Part shown: positions 44,052-52,765 of the stretch, one piece after another
Layout of the letters: each line of letters begins with the position of its first letter
Numbering within the stretch: the first letter of the stretch is position 1
Assembly: GCF_000750635.1 (NCBI RefSeq)
Contig: NZ_CCDM010000003.1
Span: 85,115-149,114, forward strand
Length of the DNA stretch: 64,000 nt
Direction: 5' to 3'
Source of the DNA: Oceanobacillus jeddahensis
GTDB taxonomy: Bacteria > Bacillota > Bacilli > Bacillales > Amphibacillaceae
Program-made: the position numbers and the translations under genes
Notes under the pieces: generated by a model
Databases searched by the model: none
Told to the model about the DNA's origin: nothing
Seen by the model: only the letters and a program-made list of their open reading frames with translations

Positions 44052-45371
44052 ATGGACAATCAAACGCAAAAGAGTACAAATAGAGATGAAGCACTTAAAG
44101 CGGTACCTATAAATCAGCGTCAACATTGGCTGACACCAGCTGTTATTTTCGGCGGTTTAGAATTTACGATTCCTGTCCTGATGGTAGGTGCTACATTAGC
44201 AGGAAGCTACGGTCTTGGGAAAATCTTTTTCATTTTAGTTATTTCCCTTTTTGTAATTCAATGGGCTGGGAATACATTACAGGGCTATATCGGAGCGAAA
44301 ACCGGGCGCTCTTCTTCCGTAATTGCCAGAACAAGCTTTGGATCTGTGCAAGCTAGGCTTATCGTAGGACTAACTATTTTTATCATTTCCTTAGGGTGGT
44401 GGGCGGTTCAGACAGCAGTGGCCGGAAATGCGATTGCTGCAATGTTTGGGGTTGACTACACGCAACAGTGGGGACTTTGGGCGCTGATTACGGTAATAGC
44501 AGGACTAACTTTTGCAGCACCCTCCATTATTGGATATGCTTCTATGAAATGGACAGATTACATTGCAGTTCCAGCAGGTTTATTGCTGATTGGTGGAGGA
44601 ATTTACTATGCATTAAGAAATACTGGCTGGGAAACAATTTCAAATTGGAGCCCAGAACCTTCGATAGGAATTTTAGGAGCAATTAGTCTCGTTATTGGAG
44701 TGAATGTTTCCCAATGGGTTATTGCTTCAGACTATACTCGATATGCAAAGCCTACATGGAAAGATAATCTTCTTATCCCCATGGGAATAGCTGTTGTCGG
44801 ATTTCCTTTATTTATTGTCGGAGCAGTGATGTCCGTTGGTGTAGGAGATGCAGATATAGTTAATGTAATGCTGAATTTAGGCTTTCCAGTTTGGGGATTT
44901 TTAATTTTATGGCTTGCTACATGGACAAGTCAGCTGGTGAATAACTACAGCATGGGATTGGCACTGGCTAATATGCTTAATGTGAATTCAAATAAGGGAC
45001 GAGCCTTGCTGACATTTGCAGGGACCATCTTGGCGATAATTGTTGCGCTTGCAGGCATTTTGGATTATTTTATGGACTTTTTATACTTAACAGCACTTAT
45101 TTACCCAGCAGTTGCAGGAGTTATGATGGCAGATTTCTTTTTCATTCGTAAACATTCATGGAAGGATCAGCCTGGTTGGAACTGGATGGCTACGATTGCA
45201 TTAGTTATTGGTACAGCAGTTGGTTATATTACGCAATACGTTGTCTTCTTTGGACTTCCAGCTGTTCAATCATTACTTGTTGCTGCCATTGTTTATTTGA
45301 TTGCCATGAAAGTGAAAGCGAAAGTTGCCCCAGACCATTTTACAGAAGTAATGAAAAGTGAACGAATGTAA
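44052..45371 (+). CDS. NCS1-family permease (nucleobase/hydantoin type)
   Basis: A 439-residue transporter with about 12 helices of the nucleobase-cation symporter-1 family, CodB-like branch: HWLTPAVIFGGLEFTIPVLM, GRSSSVIARTSFGSVQARL, SQWVIASDYTRYAKPTWKDN and YPAVAGVMMADFFFIRKH. AAAAAAGGAGCAAGG precedes the ATG. The NCS1 family includes cytosine, allantoin and benzylhydantoin (Mhp1) transporters. Placed directly after hyuAB, it is the probable importer of the cyclic amide used by the cluster; this is inference. Confidence 0.88.
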   Translation: MDNQTQKSTNRDEALKAVPINQRQHWLTPAVIFGGLEFTIPVLMVGATLAGSYGLGKIFFILVISLFVIQWAGNTLQGYIGAKTGRSSSVIARTSFGSVQARLIVGLTIFIISLGWWAVQTAVAGNAIAAMFGVDYTQQWGLWALITVIAGLTFAAPSIIGYASMKWTDYIAVPAGLLLIGGGIYYALRNTGWETISNWSPEPSIGILGAISLVIGVNVSQWVIASDYTRYAKPTWKDNLLIPMGIAVVGFPLFIVGAVMSVGVGDADIVNVMLNLGFPVWGFLILWLATWTSQLVNNYSMGLALANMLNVNSNKGRALLTFAGTILAIIVALAGILDYFMDFLYLTALIYPAVAGVMMADFFFIRKHSWKDQPGWNWMATIALVIGTAVGYITQYVVFFGLPAVQSLLVAAIVYLIAMKVKAKVAPDHFTEVMKSERM

Positions 45372-45410
45372 CGAGTTGAAGAAAGTATTTTTACTGAAAC
45401 AAATTTTTCC

Positions 45411-45470
45411 GCCTTGTATCGAAAAGAGAGACGCACTAATAGTTTTTCTTTTTGATACAAGGCTTTTTTA
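45411..45470 (+). terminator. Terminator after NCS1 permease gene
   Basis: GCCTTGTATC (45411-45420) pairs with GATACAAGGC (45454-45463), extended by A/T pairs (AAAAGA with TCTTTT), and TTTTTTA follows. Confidence 0.85.
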
Positions 45471-45565
45471 CTGTGTATCAGGGTACTTTCCTTTGATTGG
45501 AACCTTTTGTTCTTTTGTCTATGAATTACGTTACATAACCTTTACTTTAAAAGAAAAATCTTTGT

Positions 45566-45594
45566 TTGACATTCTACCTATCAATAGGTAGAAT
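45566..45594 (+). promoter_or_regulatory. Promoter with palindromic TetR operator
   Basis: TTGACA (45566-45571) and TAGAAT (45589-45594) are spaced by 17 bases. The perfect palindrome ATTCTACCTAT-CA-ATAGGTAGAAT (45571-45594) fills the spacer and covers the -10 box. The downstream operon encodes an SDR enzyme and a TetR regulator, which is the obvious candidate to bind here and repress both genes. Confidence 0.8.
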
Positions 45595-45635
45595 AAAGTC
45601 ATTCAATAAAACAATACGAAAGTGAGGAAATAAAT

Positions 45636-46406
45636 ATGCAATTTCAAAATAAAACTGTCATTATCACCGGTGGAGGTACCGGAATTGGCCGAAAAGCAGC
45701 AGCATTATTCTATAACGAAGGTGCTAATGTCATCATTAATGGTCGTAGAGAAGAGGTATTGAAAACAACAGCCACAGAGATTGATCCAACTGAACAAAAA
45801 GTAAGCTTTGTAGCAGGAGATATAAGTAACCCTGAAACGTCGAAAGAGCTGGTTAACAAAGCTGTTGAATTATTCGGTGGAGTTGATATACTGGTTAACA
45901 ATACTGGAAAGTTTGTTCCAACTCCATTTACCGAATATACACCGGAAGATGTGCAATCTTATCTTGATGTGATTGTGAAAGGAACTCTTTTTACTTCCCA
46001 AGCAGTCATCCCGGAAATGAAGAAACGTGGACAAGGTGCCATTATTAACACTGGGTCTATGTGGGCTCTCCAACCGGTAGAAGCAACCCCTTCAGCTGCT
46101 TATTCTGCAGCTATGGCTGGAAGACATGCAATGACTAAAAATATGGCGGTTGAATTAGCAGTAGACAATATTCGGGTAAATGCGGTAGCTCCTGCTGTAG
46201 TGGAAACGCCAATTTATAATAATTTCCTTTCAGATGAGGAAGTTCCAGAAGTATTAGATTCATTTAATGAGTTCCACCCTTTGAAAAGAAATGGGCAACC
46301 AGAAGATGTTGCAAATGCCATTTTATTCTTAGCAAGTGAATCAGCTTCTTGGATCACAGGAACAGTTATGCCTATAGATGGTGGAGCTACAGCAAGGCTG
46401 CGTTAA
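45636..46406 (+). CDS. SDR-family oxidoreductase lacking the catalytic lysine
   Basis: A 256-residue short-chain dehydrogenase. The cofactor motif is TGGGTGIGRKAA (residues 11-22), and the NNTG segment replaces the usual NNAG. Ser141 (INTGSM) and Tyr156 are at catalytic positions, but the motif reads YSAAM, so the YxxxK lysine is Met160. The rest (NIRVNAVAPAVVETPIYNN, WITGTVMPIDGGA) is normal for the family. The enzyme may be impaired, use another residue, or not be an oxidoreductase. It is the first gene of a TetR-controlled operon. Confidence 0.88.
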   Translation: MQFQNKTVIITGGGTGIGRKAAALFYNEGANVIINGRREEVLKTTATEIDPTEQKVSFVAGDISNPETSKELVNKAVELFGGVDILVNNTGKFVPTPFTEYTPEDVQSYLDVIVKGTLFTSQAVIPEMKKRGQGAIINTGSMWALQPVEATPSAAYSAAMAGRHAMTKNMAVELAVDNIRVNAVAPAVVETPIYNNFLSDEEVPEVLDSFNEFHPLKRNGQPEDVANAILFLASESASWITGTVMPIDGGATARLR

Positions 46407-46428
46407 TAATAAAGATAAAGGTGATTGA

Positions 46429-46992
46429 ATGGCTAAAAAAGAGAATACGGAAACAAAAATTATTGAAACAGGAGAAAAGCTCATTCAAGAAAGAGGAATA
46501 AATGGATTTAGTTTTGCTGATATTGCAAATATAGTAGGGATCAGAAAAGCAAGCATCCATTATTATTTCCCAACAAAAACAGATCTTGTGAAAAGTGTAT
46601 TAGAACACTATATTAATCATTTTTTTACTTCTTTAGATGATCGTTGCTATACGCTTAGTTCTCTTGAAGAGATACTCACTGCGTATACAGACCAATTTAA
46701 AAACAGTTTACAGAAAAATTATCAAGTATGTTTATGTTCAATGCTATCAATGGAATCTTTTTCTTTAGATAATGAATTGCAACAAGAGATCCATACATTT
46801 TTTAATAAAAATGTATGGTGGATTCAAAAAAAATTAGAGGAATTTCGTATTCCGGAAGAACAAGCAAGTACGATGGCGAATCATCTATTTGTAGTAGTTC
46901 AAGGAGCACAATTAATTACTCAAAGTTCAAAGGACATCTCTTATTTTGATTCCATCGTTTCTAAAGAGATTCATTCTATTATTTCAGGTTAA
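46429..46992 (+). CDS. TetR/AcrR-family regulator
   Basis: A 187-residue TetR regulator: ETKIIETGEKLIQERGINGF, then SFADIANIVGIRKASIHYYF and PTKTDLV form the DNA-binding domain, followed by a helical ligand domain. AAGGTGATTGA precedes the ATG, 22 bases after the SDR gene. The palindrome at 45571-45594 is its likely operator. Confidence 0.9.
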   Translation: MAKKENTETKIIETGEKLIQERGINGFSFADIANIVGIRKASIHYYFPTKTDLVKSVLEHYINHFFTSLDDRCYTLSSLEEILTAYTDQFKNSLQKNYQVCLCSMLSMESFSLDNELQQEIHTFFNKNVWWIQKKLEEFRIPEEQASTMANHLFVVVQGAQLITQSSKDISYFDSIVSKEIHSIISG

Positions 46993-47053
46993 GGATTGCT
47001 GAGGGCTCATACTGAAAAGGTTACTGACCTCACTAGGAGAACATTAATGTCAT

Positions 47054-47095
47054 GAAAAGATGATGTCAAACACTCATTGTAGACATCATCTTTTC
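47054..47095 (+). terminator. Terminator of SDR-tetR operon
   Basis: GAAAAGATGATGTC (47054-47067) pairs perfectly with GACATCATCTTTTC (47082-47095). Confidence 0.85.
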
Positions 47096-47333
47096 ATTCA
47101 TATCTTTGAAAAGAATTTAAAAGATTTACTATATTGAAAGTTTACAAGAATAGGTGAAGCTCTTTCTGTTCTAAAACGGCTGGGAATTATTCACTTTTTA
47201 TCTCAAGGGCTATAATCCATCAAGGTATGATTAAAAATAATGGCTATGACTGAAGCGGATATAGCCTGACATTCACATATACTGAATAATGCTAGAGTGA
47301 TAAAATCCCGGAAAGAAGGCTGTTATGTGATTT

Positions 47334-47416
47334 ATCACGGAGAACGGGCCATAAAATTCCCGTCTCCAAATAAAGAGGGAGATAAGGGGCGCTAACTCCC
47401 TGAATCACTCAACTAG
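47334..47416 (+). repeat. Dispersed palindromic element copy R7 (3'-truncated)
   Basis: ATCACGGAGAACGGGCC, TAAAATTCCCGTCTCCAAAT and AGAGGGAGATAAGGGGCGCT, then CTCCCTGAATCACTCAACTA. The first hairpin has decayed: the right arm GGCGGGAG is partly deleted. The TGAATGAAGTTTCG end is missing. CTCAACTA is shared with R8, so these two may be closer relatives. The rest of 46993-47566 has only the terminator at 47054-47095. Confidence 0.85.
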
Positions 47417-47566
47417 CAGTGGTCCTCATTTCTGAATTTATCCATTTTTTTGCATAATTTATATGAGACATAGTTCATTGAGATTCAGCTCATCAAACAG
47501 GAATTATTAGCCTATAGAACATGGGGTAAATCGTGTACTTATTAAGAGATAGACCGGGAGAAGAAG

Positions 47567-48865
47567 GTGTTTACTTTGGTTGGTGAGAAGAATAAATTAG
47601 CACAAGGGTATATAGATAATCCAGAAAAACAAAAACAATTATACAAACGTACATTGATCATTGTCGTTATTTCACAAATGTTTGGTGGAGCAGGATTAGC
47701 TGCTGGAATAACGGTAGGTGCGCTGCTTGCTGAACAAATGCTTGGTACAGACGCCTTTGCAGGTCTGCCAGCAGCTTTATTTACATTAGGATCAGCAGGA
47801 TCTGCATTAATTGTAGGAAGGCTTTCTAATCGTTTTGGAAGGCGGATGGGTTTGGCAACAGGGTTTATAACAGGTGGTATTGGAGCAATAGGCGTTGTAC
47901 TTGCTGCTGTTCTAAATAATGTCATTTTACTATTTGCTGCTTTACTCATATACGGTGCAGGTACGGCAACGAATTTACAGGCGCGTTATGCAGGCACAGA
48001 TCTGGCAACGAATAAACAGCGAGGTACCGCTGTGAGCATAGCGATGGTTTCCACCACATTTGGAGCCGTTGCTGGTCCCAACTTAGTGGATGTAATGGGA
48101 AATTTTGCACGTTCTATTGGTGTACCAGAACTAGCTGGGCCGTTTATTTTATCTGCTACAGCATTTATATTGGCTGGTATTTTTTTGTTTATCTTTTTAC
48201 GGCCAGATCCATTTATTATTGCTTTAGAAATCAATACAAATAAACATCATAATGAACAAGGTGCCCGTCCTCAAAAAAATCTTATTTATAAAAAAGGGAT
48301 TATCGTTGGAGCAATCATCATGGTACTGAGCCAAATTGTAATGATTGCGATTATGACAATGACTCCTATCCATATGGGAGATCATGGTCACAGTCTGCGG
48401 GCAATAGGACTTGTGATCGGTTTTCATGTCGGTGCGATGTACTTTCCATCCCTTATTACAGGGGTACTTGTAGATAAGTTCGGCCGTACTGCGATGGCAA
48501 TTGCTTCTGGAGCTACATTGCTTCTTGCTGGGATCGTAGCAGCCATTGCTCCTGGAAGCTCCTTATTTTTCATGACAGTAGCGCTGATTTTGCTTGGCTT
48601 AGGATGGAATTTTGGCTTAATAAGCGGCACGGCTTTAATAGTAGATTCAACTGAGCCTGAAACGCGTGCGAAGACGCAAGGAACAGTAGATGTGTTTATT
48701 GCATTAGCTGGCGCGAGTGGCGGCGCTATGTCAGGAATGGTTGTTGCTGGTTCAAGCTATGAAATGTTGTCGCTTGCCGGCGGTGTTTTATCCTTGGTAC
48801 TCATTCCAATTGTGGTTTGGACGATCAAGGGTAAAAGTAATAGTTCAGAGAATAATATGAAATAG
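47567..48865 (+). CDS. Major facilitator superfamily transporter
   Basis: A 432-residue, 12-helix MFS protein. The loop 2-3 motif is GRLSNRFGRRMGL, with a weaker repeat LVDKFGRTAMA in the second half and a central cytoplasmic loop (NTNKHHNEQGARPQKNL). GTG at 47567 is the given start, but TTG 47576 with AGAAGG upstream is equally possible. Between the hydantoinase cluster and the amine oxidase gene, it may export or import a related small molecule; substrate unknown. Confidence 0.85.
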   Translation: MFTLVGEKNKLAQGYIDNPEKQKQLYKRTLIIVVISQMFGGAGLAAGITVGALLAEQMLGTDAFAGLPAALFTLGSAGSALIVGRLSNRFGRRMGLATGFITGGIGAIGVVLAAVLNNVILLFAALLIYGAGTATNLQARYAGTDLATNKQRGTAVSIAMVSTTFGAVAGPNLVDVMGNFARSIGVPELAGPFILSATAFILAGIFLFIFLRPDPFIIALEINTNKHHNEQGARPQKNLIYKKGIIVGAIIMVLSQIVMIAIMTMTPIHMGDHGHSLRAIGLVIGFHVGAMYFPSLITGVLVDKFGRTAMAIASGATLLLAGIVAAIAPGSSLFFMTVALILLGLGWNFGLISGTALIVDSTEPETRAKTQGTVDVFIALAGASGGAMSGMVVAGSSYEMLSLAGGVLSLVLIPIVVWTIKGKSNSSENNMK

Positions 48866-48909
48866 AAATAATTCATAGCGATATAATTAGCTTGCATTTT
48901 TCAAAGGTA

Positions 48910-48946
48910 AAAGTTGCTTATTTGTAAGTGAATAAGCAGCTTTTTA
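48910..48946 (+). terminator. Terminator after MFS gene
   Basis: AAAGTTGCTTATT pairs with AATAAGCAGCTTT (one G-T pair), followed by TTAAAAT. Confidence 0.7.
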
Positions 48947-48973
48947 AAATAACTATCGGAAAGAGGAAAAAAT

Positions 48974-50074
48974 ATGAAACATCCTGTTGTTATTGTTGGA
49001 GCGGGTTTATCAGGTTTACATGCCGCGTCTAAGTTTACCGATAAAGGAATTCCGTGCCGCGTTTTAGAGGCAAGAGACAGAATAGGAGGAAGGGCCTTGA
49101 GTGCTACAGATCCAAACAGACCTGATTGGGGTAATTTTGATCTTGGAGCAACCTGGTTCTGGCCACAATATGAAAATACAATCGTTAAAACAGTGGAAGC
49201 TCTTCATGTAGAAACATTTGTTCAATATACGGAAGGTGCGATGCTGGCAGAACAATCCCATCAGGAAGCGCCAAAACGATTTGTGCTTCCTGATAATCCC
49301 AATGCTCTATCGATGCGTTTTAAGGGAGGTGTTCAATCTCTTATTGATGCAATAGCGGATAGGATTCCTCAGAGAGTGATTGAAAGAAATACACAAGTAA
49401 AAGCAATTCAAATCGATAAAGAGGATTCTATTGTTATTGAAACAGAACTTACTGATGAAAAAAGAGAGAAAATATTCGCAAGTGCTGTTATTCTGGCTTT
49501 ACCGCCTCGGATTATAGCCAATCATATAGAATTTTCTCCATCTTTGTCCTCCAGTCTTCATAATGCTCTTTTAGATAAAGCCACTTGGATGGCGGGGCAA
49601 GCAAAAGCTGTTGCAATTTATGATCGTCCTTTTTGGAGAGAATCAGGACTTTCCGGATTTGTATCAAGCAGGGTTGGCCCTTTGCAAGAAATTCATGATG
49701 CTTCTCCAGAACATGGATGTGGAGCATTGTTTGGTTTTATTGGAATACCAGCAAAAATTCGGAAAGAACTTGGTGAAAATGAAATCAAAGAAATGATTAT
49801 TGACCAGTTAAGCAGGCTTTTCGGAGATGATGCACAAAACCCAGAAACCATTTTATATAAAGATTGGTCAAATGATATTGAAACAGCTGTTGAGGATGAT
49901 TGGGAACCGCTCAGAAATTTTCCGATATACGGTCCAGAAAAGATAATAGGACAATGGCAGGATAAGCTATTTTTTGCTGGTACGGAAAGCGATTCCCAAT
50001 TTGGAGGACATCTTGAAGGCGCACTCCGATCGGCTGAAACAGCTGTTGATGAGATTATAAATTTAAAAAACTAA
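48974..50074 (+). CDS. FAD-dependent amine oxidase family protein
   Basis: A 366-residue flavoprotein. The N-terminal FAD motif is VVIVGAGLSGLHAASKF, with EARDRIGGRA, the second conserved box of flavin monoamine oxidases, and a C-terminal FAD segment FAGTESDSQFGGHLEGAL. It is shorter than eukaryotic MAO but within the bacterial range. GGAAAGAGG precedes the ATG. It would oxidise an amine to an aldehyde or imine; a link to catabolism by the nearby hyuAB cluster is possible but unproven. Confidence 0.87.
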   Translation: MKHPVVIVGAGLSGLHAASKFTDKGIPCRVLEARDRIGGRALSATDPNRPDWGNFDLGATWFWPQYENTIVKTVEALHVETFVQYTEGAMLAEQSHQEAPKRFVLPDNPNALSMRFKGGVQSLIDAIADRIPQRVIERNTQVKAIQIDKEDSIVIETELTDEKREKIFASAVILALPPRIIANHIEFSPSLSSSLHNALLDKATWMAGQAKAVAIYDRPFWRESGLSGFVSSRVGPLQEIHDASPEHGCGALFGFIGIPAKIRKELGENEIKEMIIDQLSRLFGDDAQNPETILYKDWSNDIETAVEDDWEPLRNFPIYGPEKIIGQWQDKLFFAGTESDSQFGGHLEGALRSAETAVDEIINLKN

Positions 50075-50198
50075 TCTTTATAGAGCGTGTTCAAATGCCC
50101 CAGTATTTCTGATAAAAATAAAAATGCACCTCCAGCGAAATGTGGTGAGGCGGGAGTATCCAAACAACCCCAAATACCAATTTGCGAGGTGCATTTTC

Positions 50199-50598
50199 AT
50201 GGAATTACGATGGGATGGCTTTGACAAAGAAACGAACACATTCTGGTTTATCAGGCAACCTGTGACAAGCGGTTTGGTCTCCCTTTGAAGAAAACCCGTT
50301 CTTTTATGGGCCTATTCAGCAAAGTTCTGCTATTCAGGAAGAAATGCTTCGTTTTCGTAAACAAGTTGAACTGGCTTTTTCCCATGAATCGAATCAGCTG
50401 GGTTCCGTCCTGCGTCATAAGAAAGGACCTGTAAAAACAACGGAAAAGGTACAATCTTTTTTCATTATGCGGGATACGTTTCGACTGATTCAGCGCATTA
50501 TCCAACATGTGCGGCAAAAGGTTTTACCGAAAAATCATGAAGAAAAAATAAAGAAGCTACAGAAGCAACAAATAGAACAGCTATCCTTTTTTCATTGA
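50199..50598 (+). pseudogene. Transposase gene remnant (frameshifted)
   Basis: ATG 50199 begins MELRWDGFDKETNTFWFIRQ and stops after 29 codons. From about 50284 another frame runs ENPFFYGPIQQSSAIQEEML, then RFRKQVELAFSHESNQLG and FIMRDTFRLIQRIIQHVRQK to TGA at 50598. The second part, with alternating basic/aromatic residues and an R-K-Q-V-E-x-x-F pattern, resembles the C-terminus of DDE transposases (R..VE..F). Fragmentary and not functional. Family not resolved. Confidence 0.5.
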
Positions 50599-50885
50599 TA
50601 AAATACCACAAGCAATCAGAATCTGTTTTAATATTTTGAAAACAAATACCCATAGTCGTCATATAGCGCATTTGAGTAATGCACACATCAAGTGCATATT
50701 GCATCTATTGGCAGGGTTGTTGTGTAATATCGTATTAGCTTTTTTGGAGCGCTGCTTCTTCACAAACTTTTATTGAAAAAATGAGAGAATCTTTTTAAAA
50801 AGTACAAGCAATTGCTGTACCTTAGGAAAAAGGAGAAACGGATTATATCTATCTCGTAAAAGCTCCTTTTCCATCTGTGCTCTAA

Positions 50886-52066
50886 TTAATTTTCAAGTGA
50901 TTTCCGCAGCTTCCTTACTTCCTCAAGCTCCAGACCAGTTAACTCAGCTATTTCTTCCTCTGCATAATCCCGGTCTAGAAGGTTTTTAACAAATTTTCGT
51001 TGCGTGTCTTTAACACCTTGTTCTTTACCCTGCTTTATGCCTTGTTCTATGCCTTGTTCCAACCCTTTTTTAGTTGCTTTTTCCTCAATTTCCCTGTACA
51101 GTCTGCCAAATGTCGGGGTGTCTCTTAACTGTTCTAAACCCATGATTATTTTCTCCTCCTTTTCATTTTGTGCAATGGGTAACGTTTCATACAGTTGTTC
51201 CTGCAAGTCTGATGGAATGAGCATCATATAATCAATGAAATACAATAATGCCGCGAGATAATTTGTGCGGTGTGAATATTTTTCAAATGCCAGGTTGAGA
51301 AGCTGCTGCTTGTAGCGAAGCATTTTTTCATGATCTTTAGCTTTCTTTCCTTTATTTTTACTGGCATAGATTCCTGCAAGCACAGCTAAAGCAAAGGGGT
51401 TATCCGATTTTTTAAGTTCTTTCGGGTCTTTTTCGTGAAATCGATAAGTGTTATAGGCATAGGTTAATTCGGTGCCGTAAAAAGAGTAATAGAATGCATC
51501 TTGATGCTCTTCTTGACTGGCATCTGTCAACAGAGCGATGGAATAGACAGGGTGATTTGTTTTGCCACGGAGAATCGCCCGTAAACCTCCCGTCTCAAAA
51601 TAGAGCATGAAGATTAAACGTATGCAGGCGGGAGGTAACGGGCGCTAACTCCCTGATTCACTCAACTAACCTTCAGCGGGAGAAAAGCAAAAACTCCCGC
51701 TGAAGGAAGTTTCGTTTTATCATAAATCCGGTAAAAATATTTAAACATGCGTTCTGAAAATTCTTTTTTTCCAACCGCCTGCACTTCGATATGGATAAAG
51801 ATATATTTTTCTTTTCCATTCTTTAGATGAACTTTGACTATTTTATCTGAATACTTTGTTCCTTTTTTGAATTTCATCACAAACTGAAAAAGCTCTAGAT
51901 TTTTGAAGTCTACTCCTTGTTCAAAATCTATCTCCGGATACAAATCCGGTGCAAAGAATACCATGAATTCTTGAAAAAGTTCTTCAATCAATTTCTTCCA
52001 AAGTCCATCATAATCGGGATAATTTCCGCGATAACTATTTGTATTTTCTTTTATTGTGTTTAGCAT
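50886..52066 (-). pseudogene. PD-(D/E)XK (Rpn-like) nuclease/transposase gene split by R8
   Basis: The N-terminal part (52066 to about 51719) encodes the nuclease core: YDGLWKKLIEELFQEFMVFF, FAPDLYPEIDFEQG and IFIHIEVQAVGKKEF (the E-x-Q of PD-(D/E)XK enzymes). The C-terminal part (to 50886) has TNHPVYSIALLTD and the Gly/Gln/Glu repeat KKGLEQGIEQGIKQGKEQG typical of Rpn-family proteins. Repeat R8 lies between. Removing 155 bp (51564-51718) joins them in frame as RIYDKTNHPVYS, the expected family sequence. Rpn proteins are DNA nucleases promoting RecA-independent recombination. Now inactive. Confidence 0.85.
51564..51720 (+). repeat. Dispersed palindromic element copy R8 (inserted in a gene)
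   Basis: CCACGGAGAATCGCCCGT, CTCCCGTCT and GCAGGCGGGAGGTAACGGGC keep the first hairpin. Then CTCCCTGATTCACTCAACTA, and a second hairpin: CTTCAGCGGGAG pairs with CTCCCGCTGAAG. The usual end GGAAGTTTCGTTTTAT closes it. The GGGACTGGGG module is absent. It interrupts the Rpn-like nuclease frame, and net removal of 155 bp restores the frame exactly. AAAAC occurs at both junctions. Confidence 0.92.
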
Positions 52067-52263
52067 TATTTTATCACATCTCCAAGTAATAATAAATTTG
52101 TTTTATCATACTGACTTTTTGCAGAGAAAGCAAAACGGAAGAATAGGGTTTTCTTTGTATGAAATGCTTGTATAAACGCATTTTCACCCTGGTATCTTGC
52201 GTTTTTTTGAGTCCAAAAGTTACGCATATTTAATTTTTAGAGTATTTTAGAATAAATAACAAA

Positions 52264-52518
52264 TTATCGAAAAAGAAGGATTTTTTCCAAGTATAAAGAT
52301 ATACTTCTGTCGGAAAGATAAGGTGTTTTTTCAGGCATGGTGAAGTATAAGGAATGCATGTGAAAATAAGTTCTTGGATCTGTTGGTGGAAGACCGTTCT
52401 TTTTATAAAGGGGAGAAATTTTCTCTAATACAATCGGGTCATCTACATGATCGATATAATCTATCAGTTCCATATCGAAGCCGAGTGTATTATAATAATA
52501 AATAGGAGTTACTTCCAA
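52264..52518 (-). pseudogene. Transposase N-terminal remnant
   Basis: A minus-strand frame of 84 codons (TTG start) gives GFDMELIDYIDHVDDPIVLE, KISPLYKKNGLPPTDPRTYF and HMHSLYFTMPEKTPYLSDRS. A stretch ending in a P-x-DPR motif followed by a hydrophobic helix is common at the N-terminus of IS transposases. It starts just inside the right inverted end at 52573-52592. Truncated; no intact transposase exists in the window. Confidence 0.4.
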
Positions 52519-52765
52519 CTCCCAGAATAATGCACCTCTCTAATTAGATTTTTTGTTATTTTGTCATTTATAGCGCTCTGGAGGTGCATTTTATTTTTTT
52601 TCGAAAATGCAGAGGTTTTTGAACACGTACTTTAAGCATAATTGCCTGAATGTTTTTAATTATTTCATTTATTTTCATACAGTGTTCTTTCTGCTTCAAC
52701 AAAATAGACCATATTTACCCCAACTGTTTTCAGACAAGTTGGGGTTCTTTTACTTGGATAAAGGT

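Larger units (their letters stand above)
50086..52627. mobile_element. Decayed insertion-sequence region with matching inverted ends
   Basis: The left end CGTGTTCAAA (50086-50095) is matched by TTTGAACACG (52618-52627). Farther in, AAAATGCACCTCCAGCG (50121-50137) is matched by CGCTCTGGAGGTGCATTTT (ending about 52592), and each end also holds a second GAGGTGCATT copy that can fold with the first. Between the ends are a transposase-like fragment on the plus strand, another on the minus strand, and a broken PD-(D/E)XK nuclease gene with an R-element insert. Either two head-to-head degenerate IS copies or one composite element. 50602-50885 has no gene. Confidence 0.6.
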
